A DNA stretch of 10,712 bases from an uncultured Porphyromonas sp. (lineage in GTDB: Bacteria > Bacteroidota > Bacteroidia > Bacteroidales > Porphyromonadaceae), in the NCBI RefSeq assembly GCF_947254915.1, contig NZ_CAMYEZ010000079.1:1-10712 (forward strand), written 5' to 3'. Made by a program: the position numbers and the translations under genes. How positions within the stretch are numbered: position 1 is the stretch's first letter; every line of letters begins with the position of its first letter. This document shows, in pieces, positions 7,271 to 10,712 of the stretch. The notes beneath the pieces were generated by a model that worked only from the letters and a program-made list of their open reading frames with translations, made no database searches and was not told the DNA's origin.

Positions 7271-7876
7271 TTACTTAGAATACAATTCGACGATGAGCTG
7301 CTCCTTGATGGGCTCGGGTATCTCCTCACGTGTAGGTACGTTGAGGTACTTACCGCTGTAGGTGCGTGCATCCCACTCTAGCCATGGATACTTGCTATGA
7401 TTGTATCCTGCAAGAGAGTCCGCAATGACCTCCATAGACTTGTCACGCTCACGTACACCGACAATCTGTCCAGGCTTGAGTGTGTAGGAGGGGATGTTGA
7501 CCACATTACCGTCAACAACGATATGACGGTGAGAAACGAGCTGACGTGCTGCAGCTCGTGTAGGAGCAATGCCTAGACGGAAGACTACGTTGTCTAGACG
7601 AGACTCAAGAAGCTGTAGAAGTATCTCACCCGTGATGCCTGAGGTGCGCTGCGCCTTCTCAAAGAGATTGCGGAACTGACGCTCCAAGACCCCATAGGTA
7701 TACTTGGCCATCTGCTTCTCGCGGAGCTGAAGTGCATACTCGCTCTGCTTGCGACGACGATTATTGCCGTGCTGACCTGGGGGATAGTTTTTCTTACTCA
7801 GGACTTTGTCTGCACCGAAGATGGGCTCACCAAACTTGCGTGCAATCTTGGACTTAGGACCAATATATCTTGCCAT
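7271..7876 (-). CDS. rpsD: 30S ribosomal protein S4
   Basis: S4 is a primary 16S rRNA-binding protein that nucleates assembly of the small-subunit body and helps maintain decoding accuracy. The 201-residue length is normal. The N-terminal MARYIGPKSKIARKFGEPIF and YPPGQHG segments are typical, and the S4 RNA-binding domain lies at about 91-150 (SRLDNVVFRLG, RAAARQLVSHRHIVVDG, PSYTLKPGQIVGVRE). No cysteine occurs in the N-terminal region, so this is the zinc-free form. S4 is a known autoregulator of its own operon in both proteobacteria and Firmicutes. Here it is the only gene of the cluster preceded by a long non-coding leader (410 nt), which suggests similar control. The ATG follows aaaatgaaatagaaca, with no Shine-Dalgarno. 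Confidence 0.98.
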   Translation of the reverse strand: MARYIGPKSKIARKFGEPIFGADKVLSKKNYPPGQHGNNRRRKQSEYALQLREKQMAKYTYGVLERQFRNLFEKAQRTSGITGEILLQLLESRLDNVVFRLGIAPTRAAARQLVSHRHIVVDGNVVNIPSYTLKPGQIVGVRERDKSMEVIADSLAGYNHSKYPWLEWDARTYSGKYLNVPTREEIPEPIKEQLIVELYSK

Positions 7877-8286
7877 TGTTCTATTTCATTTTAATGCTAC
7901 ACCATACACCTGCTCTACAAGATGCTCGAGGGCATATGCGCCACTCTCTGCTATGTGGTGGTCAAGGCTGGGATCATATCTCAAGTAGTAAGTCTAGAAG
8001 CGACGGCGCATATAGAGCAGCCGCGATGCGATTAGAATAAGAGGGAAAGTAAGTGAGCAACCGCATCAATCTCACACTACGCCTATCGACTTACAGAGTC
8101 ACTATCTTGAGTCTATGTCTAAGCTGAGACCTATCCGTAGAGCTTGCTATGTGCGAGTTACACCTAGGACTGATTAACAGTCTATCTGTAAAGCAAGGAG
8201 CAGTCCTGCTGTGGACTCTCAACACTAACTCTACAAGGTCGGTGCACCCGCTCTCTAGGTAGCTGTGATCTCTATACTTGTAGCAA
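7877..8286 (-). promoter_or_regulatory. Long non-coding leader upstream of rpsD, candidate S4-responsive RNA element
   Basis: This is the only sizeable gap in the ribosomal operon; its other spacers in this window are 1-83 nt. I see no credible gene, tRNA or good TAnnTTTG promoter in it. It is rich in inverted repeats: atatgcgcc/ggcgcatat (7934-7942 / 8005-8013) ending about 60 nt before the rpsD start; gtaagt/acttac (8049-8054 / 8089-8094) with a competing gtgag/ctcac; aggactg/cagtcct (8166-8172 / 8201-8207) with competing partners; and ctacaag/cttgtag (8231-8237 / 8277-8283) just after the rpsK stop. S4 binds structured leader RNAs to repress its synthesis in E. coli and Bacillus. Placement before rpsD makes that the leading explanation, but the pairing is read by eye and unproven. 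A processing site or degraded intergenic DNA are alternatives. Confidence 0.45.
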
Positions 8287-8673
8287 CTAGACCTTACGTC
8301 TCTTAGGAGGACGACAGCCGTTGTGTGGTAGCGGTGTGACGTCAATGATCTCTGTTACCTCAATACCAGCACCGTGGATGGTACGGATAGCGGACTCACG
8401 CCCATTGCCAGGACCCTTGACATAAGCCTTGACCTTGCGTAGCCCTAAATCAAATGCTGTCTTAGCGCAGTCTTGAGCTGCGAGCTGAGCTGCATAGGGA
8501 GTATTTTTCTTAGAGCTACGGAATCCCATCTTACCAGCTGATGACCAGCTGATGACCTGCCCCTCACTATTGGTAAGGGTGATGATGATATTATTGAAAG
8601 AAGAGTGTATGTGCGCCTGCCCTTGGGCATCGACCTTGACTGCTCTCTTTTTTGTTACGGTTTTCTTTGCCAT
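8287..8673 (-). CDS. rpsK: 30S ribosomal protein S11
   Basis: S11 sits on the small-subunit platform, where it contacts 16S rRNA near the E site and the Shine-Dalgarno/anti-Shine-Dalgarno helix. The full-length 128-residue product shows the family landmarks: IHSSFNNIIITLTNSEGQVISWSSAGKMGFRSSKKNTPYAAQ in the first half (about 22-63), VKGPGNGRESAIRTIHGAGI (85-104), and the terminal TPLPHNGCRPPKRRKV. The N-terminal basic stretch KKTVTKKRAVK is typical. It begins 12 nt after rpsM. After its stop comes the unusually long spacer before rpsD, where most clusters would show a short one. The start is preceded by taatagaaccacctt, with no strong Shine-Dalgarno. Confidence 0.98.
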   Translation of the reverse strand: MAKKTVTKKRAVKVDAQGQAHIHSSFNNIIITLTNSEGQVISWSSAGKMGFRSSKKNTPYAAQLAAQDCAKTAFDLGLRKVKAYVKGPGNGRESAIRTIHGAGIEVTEIIDVTPLPHNGCRPPKRRKV

Positions 8674-8685
8674 AAGGTGGTTCTA

Positions 8686-9066
8686 TTACTTAGTTGCCTT
8701 CTTCTTACCAGCGACTGTCTTGCGCTTACCCTTACGTGTACGGGCATTGTTCTTGGTACTCTGTCCACGCAGGGGGAGACCTAGACGATGCCTGATGCCT
8801 CGGTAGCAACCGATGTCCATGAGACGCTTGATGTTGAGCTGTGTCTCGCTACGGAGATCACCCTCAACCTTATAACCATTGGAGATCTGCTCACGGATAG
8901 CAGCTGCTTGATCATCTGTCCAATCCTGGACCTTGATGTTGCGATCAACACCTGCAGCATCCAAGATGCGAGCAGCACTACTACGACCTATACCATATAT
9001 ATAGGTCAAGGCTATCTCACCTCTTTTGTTTTGCGGCAGATCGACGCCGACGATTCTTATTGCCAT
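8686..9066 (-). CDS. rpsM: 30S ribosomal protein S13
   Basis: S13 is in the small-subunit head and takes part in the B1 bridges to the 50S subunit and in P-site tRNA contact. The 126-residue product opens with MAIRIVGVDLPQNKRGEIAL and the helix-two-turn-helix segment YIYGIGRSSAARIL (about 22-35). It carries the conserved GCYRGIRHRLGLPLRGQSTKNNARTRKG stretch (86-113) and ends in a Lys-rich tail (KRKTVAGKKKATK), which reaches toward the decoding centre in known structures. It lies 83 nt after rpmJ and 12 nt before rpsK. The ATG follows acacagtatatagagt, without a Shine-Dalgarno. Confidence 0.98.
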   Translation of the reverse strand: MAIRIVGVDLPQNKRGEIALTYIYGIGRSSAARILDAAGVDRNIKVQDWTDDQAAAIREQISNGYKVEGDLRSETQLNIKRLMDIGCYRGIRHRLGLPLRGQSTKNNARTRKGKRKTVAGKKKATK

Positions 9067-9149
9067 ACTCTATATACTGTGTGATGTTTGTTGCGTGATA
9101 AGCTGACTCTCCCTCATCCTAAGTGATGTGCGGAGCTTCATACCTAAGC

Positions 9150-9266
9150 TCATCCTTGACGCTGCTTGAACTTAGGATTCTTCTTATTGATGATGTACAG
9201 ACGACCCTTGCGTCTGACGATCTTACAGTCTTCTGATCGCTTTTTGATTGATGCTCTGACTTTCAT
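9150..9266 (-). CDS. rpmJ: 50S ribosomal protein L36 (zinc-free form)
   Basis: The 38-codon frame on the - strand reads MKVRASIKKRSEDCKIVRRK and ends RLYIINKKNPKFKQRQG before a TGA at 9152-9150. This is a complete L36, the smallest bacterial ribosomal protein, which binds 23S rRNA. The zinc-ribbon form has C11, C14, C27 and H32; here these positions are S11, C14, N27 and K32, so it is a non-zinc version. Position between infA (35 nt upstream) and rpsM (83 nt downstream) is the standard order. A 6-bp inverted repeat, gagctt/aagctc (9133-9138 / 9146-9151), overlaps the stop codon. Confidence 0.97.
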   Translation of the reverse strand: MKVRASIKKRSEDCKIVRRKGRLYIINKKNPKFKQRQG

Positions 9267-9301
9267 AGTATGCTCTTATTCTGATTGTCGCTATGACTTG
9301 A

Positions 9302-9520
9302 TTACTTGTATCTATAGGAGATGCGACCACGTGTGAGGTCGTAAGGAGACATCTCTACCTTGACTTTGTCTCCTGGCAGGATACGAATGAAGTGCATACG
9401 CATCTTGCCCGATATGTGCGCCGTGATGATGTGTCCGTTCTGAAGCTGTACCTTGAACATTGCATTGCTCAGTGCCTCTAGGACGACACCATCCTGCTCA
9501 ATAGCTGTTTGCTTGGCCAT
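9302..9520 (-). CDS. infA: Translation initiation factor IF-1
   Basis: IF-1 binds the A site of the 30S subunit and helps IF-2 and IF-3 select the initiator tRNA. The 72-residue length is exactly typical. The sequence is one S1-like OB fold: MAKQTAIEQDGVVLEALSNA, FKVQLQNGHIITAHISGKMR, then IRILPGDKVKVEMSPYDLTRGRI and a final SYRYK. The start codon comes one base after the TAA of map (TAA-T-ATG), so translational coupling to map is likely. rpmJ follows 35 nt downstream. Confidence 0.98.
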   Translation of the reverse strand: MAKQTAIEQDGVVLEALSNAMFKVQLQNGHIITAHISGKMRMHFIRILPGDKVKVEMSPYDLTRGRISYRYK

Positions 9521-9521
9521 A

Positions 9522-10313
9522 TTAAAACTCTCGTGTGCCTAATACTTCTTTGATATACTCGTATGTAGAAAGAATCTGCGGAGCTTGACCATCGGGCATA
9601 ATGGCTATGCAGTGTTCAAAGTGCGCTGCAGGCTTGCCGTCATGCGTACGGACGGTCCATCCATCAGACTCAAAGACGACCTTGCGACGCCCCATCGTCA
9701 CCATAGGCTCAATACAGATGCACATACCTGCTCGTAGCTTGGGGCCAACCCCTGGGTAACCATAGTTGGGAACGTTGGGGTCTTCGTGCATCACATGTCC
9801 GATACCATGCCCGACCAACTCACGAACGATACCATATCCCTGCGCTTCGCAGTGACGCTGAACCGCAGCGCCGATGTGCCCCACATTGTGACCTTCGACA
9901 GCCTGCTTGATACCTAAGTAGAGAGAGTCTCGAGTGACCGTCAGCAGACGCTCCACATCGGGATCAATATCCCCTACCGCAAAGGTATAAGCACTGTCTC
10001 CAGTAAAGCCATTGATATGCGTACCACAATCTACGGAGATGATGTCCCCCTCACGCAGTATCTCTCGATCCGAAGGGATACCATGTACCACATGATCATT
10101 AATTGAAGTACAGATACTGGCGGGGAAACCTCCATAACCTAAGAACGCAGGAGTAGCACCATGATCACATATAAAAGTATAGGCAATCGTGTCTAGATGC
10201 TTGGTGGTAACCCCTGGAGCAATGTGCTTCGCCACCTCTCCCAAGGTCTCTCCAACAAGTCTGTTGGCCACACGCATCAGCTCTATCTCCTCTGATGTCT
10301 TTAGGTAAATCAT
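9522..10313 (-). CDS. map: Type I methionine aminopeptidase
   Basis: Map is a cytosolic dimetal enzyme that removes the initiator methionine from nascent proteins when the second residue is small. The 263-residue length is normal for the short bacterial type I enzyme, without an N-terminal extension. All expected active-site residues are visible: H77 (VVHGIP), metal ligands D95 (ISVDCGTH) and D106 (FTGDSA), H169 (VGHGIGH), H176 (MHEDP), E202 (CIEPM) and E233 (HFEHCIAI). It stands between secY (44 nt upstream) and infA (1 nt downstream), as in many Gram-negative and Gram-positive ribosomal clusters. A 14-bp palindrome, ttgaatatattcaa (10318-10331), lies just before the ATG, and no Shine-Dalgarno is seen. 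Confidence 0.98.
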   Translation of the reverse strand: MIYLKTSEEIELMRVANRLVGETLGEVAKHIAPGVTTKHLDTIAYTFICDHGATPAFLGYGGFPASICTSINDHVVHGIPSDREILREGDIISVDCGTHINGFTGDSAYTFAVGDIDPDVERLLTVTRDSLYLGIKQAVEGHNVGHIGAAVQRHCEAQGYGIVRELVGHGIGHVMHEDPNVPNYGYPGVGPKLRAGMCICIEPMVTMGRRKVVFESDGWTVRTHDGKPAAHFEHCIAIMPDGQAPQILSTYEYIKEVLGTREF

Positions 10314-10317
10314 CTAC

Positions 10318-10331
10318 TTGAATATATTCAA
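10318..10331. repeat. Short A/T palindrome before map
   Basis: The 14-base palindrome ttgaatatattcaa lies in the 44-nt secY-map spacer, 4 nt upstream of the map start codon. In RNA it could form only a weak A/U stem. It may simply be the A/T-rich initiation region usual in Bacteroidetes, and a regulatory role is unsupported. Confidence 0.4.
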
Positions 10332-10357
10332 ATGAAACAACACAACTGTAAGGAGTG

Positions 10358-10712
10358 TCAATATGCTGATACGGAACCCGTACGTCCCTTGATACGACCA
10401 CTCTTCAGTAGACCATCATAGTGACGCATCAGTAGGTGACTCTCAACTTGCTGTAGTGTATCTAGAACCACACCTACGAGAATCAGCAGCGATGTACCTC
10501 CAAAGAACTGTGCGAATGCCGAGCTAATACCCAAAATCTGAGCAAAGGCTGGCATAATAGCGACCAGTGCGAGGAAGAACGCTCCAGGTAGTGTGATACG
10601 ATCCATAATACCGTCGAGGTAGTCTCGCGTGCTACGTCCAGGCTTGACTCCTGGGATAAATCCATTGTTGCGCTTGAGGTCATCGGTCATCTGTGTGGGG
10701 TTGATCGTAATC
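10358..10712 (-). CDS. secY: Protein translocase subunit SecY, C-terminal part
   Basis: SecY forms the protein-conducting channel of the inner-membrane SecYEG translocon. Only the last 117 codons are in the window; the gene enters from the right edge with ITINPTQMTDDLKRNNGFIP. The visible part contains the conserved loop NNGFIPGVKPGRSTRDYLDGIMDRI and transmembrane segment 9 (LPGAFFLALVAIMPAFAQIL). It also has segment 10 (TSLLILVGVVLDTLQQVESH) and the cytoplasmic tail LLMRHYDGLLKSGRIKGRTG, and it ends at a TGA. The Met at 10690 is internal, because the frame continues without a stop to the edge. Position directly upstream of map is the standard cluster order. Confidence 0.97.
   Translation of the reverse strand, partial: ITINPTQMTDDLKRNNGFIPGVKPGRSTRDYLDGIMDRITLPGAFFLALVAIMPAFAQILGISSAFAQFFGGTSLLILVGVVLDTLQQVESHLLMRHYDGLLKSGRIKGRTGSVSAY

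Noticed and set aside
7877..8286. Possible tRNA or internal promoter in the rpsK-rpsD gap
   Set aside because: I found no T-arm sequence of the GGTTCGA type, no cloverleaf, and no TAnnTTTG box with a spaced -33 element.
8091..8345. 84-codon open frame on the - strand in the rpsD leader, overlapping the end of rpsK
   Set aside because: It overlaps rpsK out of frame and its Ser/Arg/His-rich translation has no recognisable pattern. The leader is better read as non-coding.
1..10712. Mobile element, CRISPR array, phage defence system or horizontally acquired island
   Set aside because: No transposase, integrase, regularly spaced direct repeats or attachment-site duplications were seen. Most of the window is conserved housekeeping operon.

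Overview
The window looks chromosomal and comes from a Bacteroidales bacterium, most likely Porphyromonas or a close relative. Three things point there: the secY-map-infA-rpmJ-rpsM-rpsK-rpsD-rpoA-rplQ gene order; the lack of recognisable Shine-Dalgarno sequences before the starts, with a TAnnTTTG-type promoter; and a large secreted protein with a gingipain-like cleaved-adhesin domain and a type IX secretion C-terminal sorting domain. The genus is an inference from these traits, not a database match.

Layout. (1) Positions 3-989, + strand: the 3' end of a gene whose start lies before the window. It encodes an unrecognised, probably exported protein built of two similar modules of about 135 residues. 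(2) Positions 990-1224: a convergent intergenic region with two back-to-back hairpin terminators, one per flanking gene. (3) Positions 1225-5325, - strand: a 1366-residue mosaic surface protein with signal peptide, BspA-like leucine-rich repeats, a second leucine-rich block, a propeller-like region, two fibronectin III domains, a cleaved-adhesin domain and a T9SS sorting domain. A good Bacteroidetes promoter lies in front of it. (4) Positions 5326-5744: an intergenic region holding that promoter, a perfect 32-bp palindrome, the terminator of the ribosomal operon and a foldable rplQ 3' region. (5) Positions 5745-10712, - strand: the distal part of the ribosomal-protein operon, entered inside secY and running through map, infA, rpmJ, rpsM, rpsK, rpsD, rpoA and rplQ. 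rpmJ (38 codons, 9150-9266) is easily missed because it is so short.

The operon genes supply protein export (SecY), N-terminal methionine removal (Map), initiation (IF1), ribosomal proteins L36, S13, S11, S4 and L17, and the RNA polymerase alpha subunit. They are tightly spaced (1-83 nt) except for a 410-nt non-coding gap directly upstream of rpsD. That gap carries several inverted repeats, including competing ones, and is the best candidate here for an unannotated regulatory RNA, possibly an S4-binding leader. The other points of interest are the architecture of the surface protein and the internally duplicated + strand protein. I found no mobile element, CRISPR array, tRNA or rRNA.
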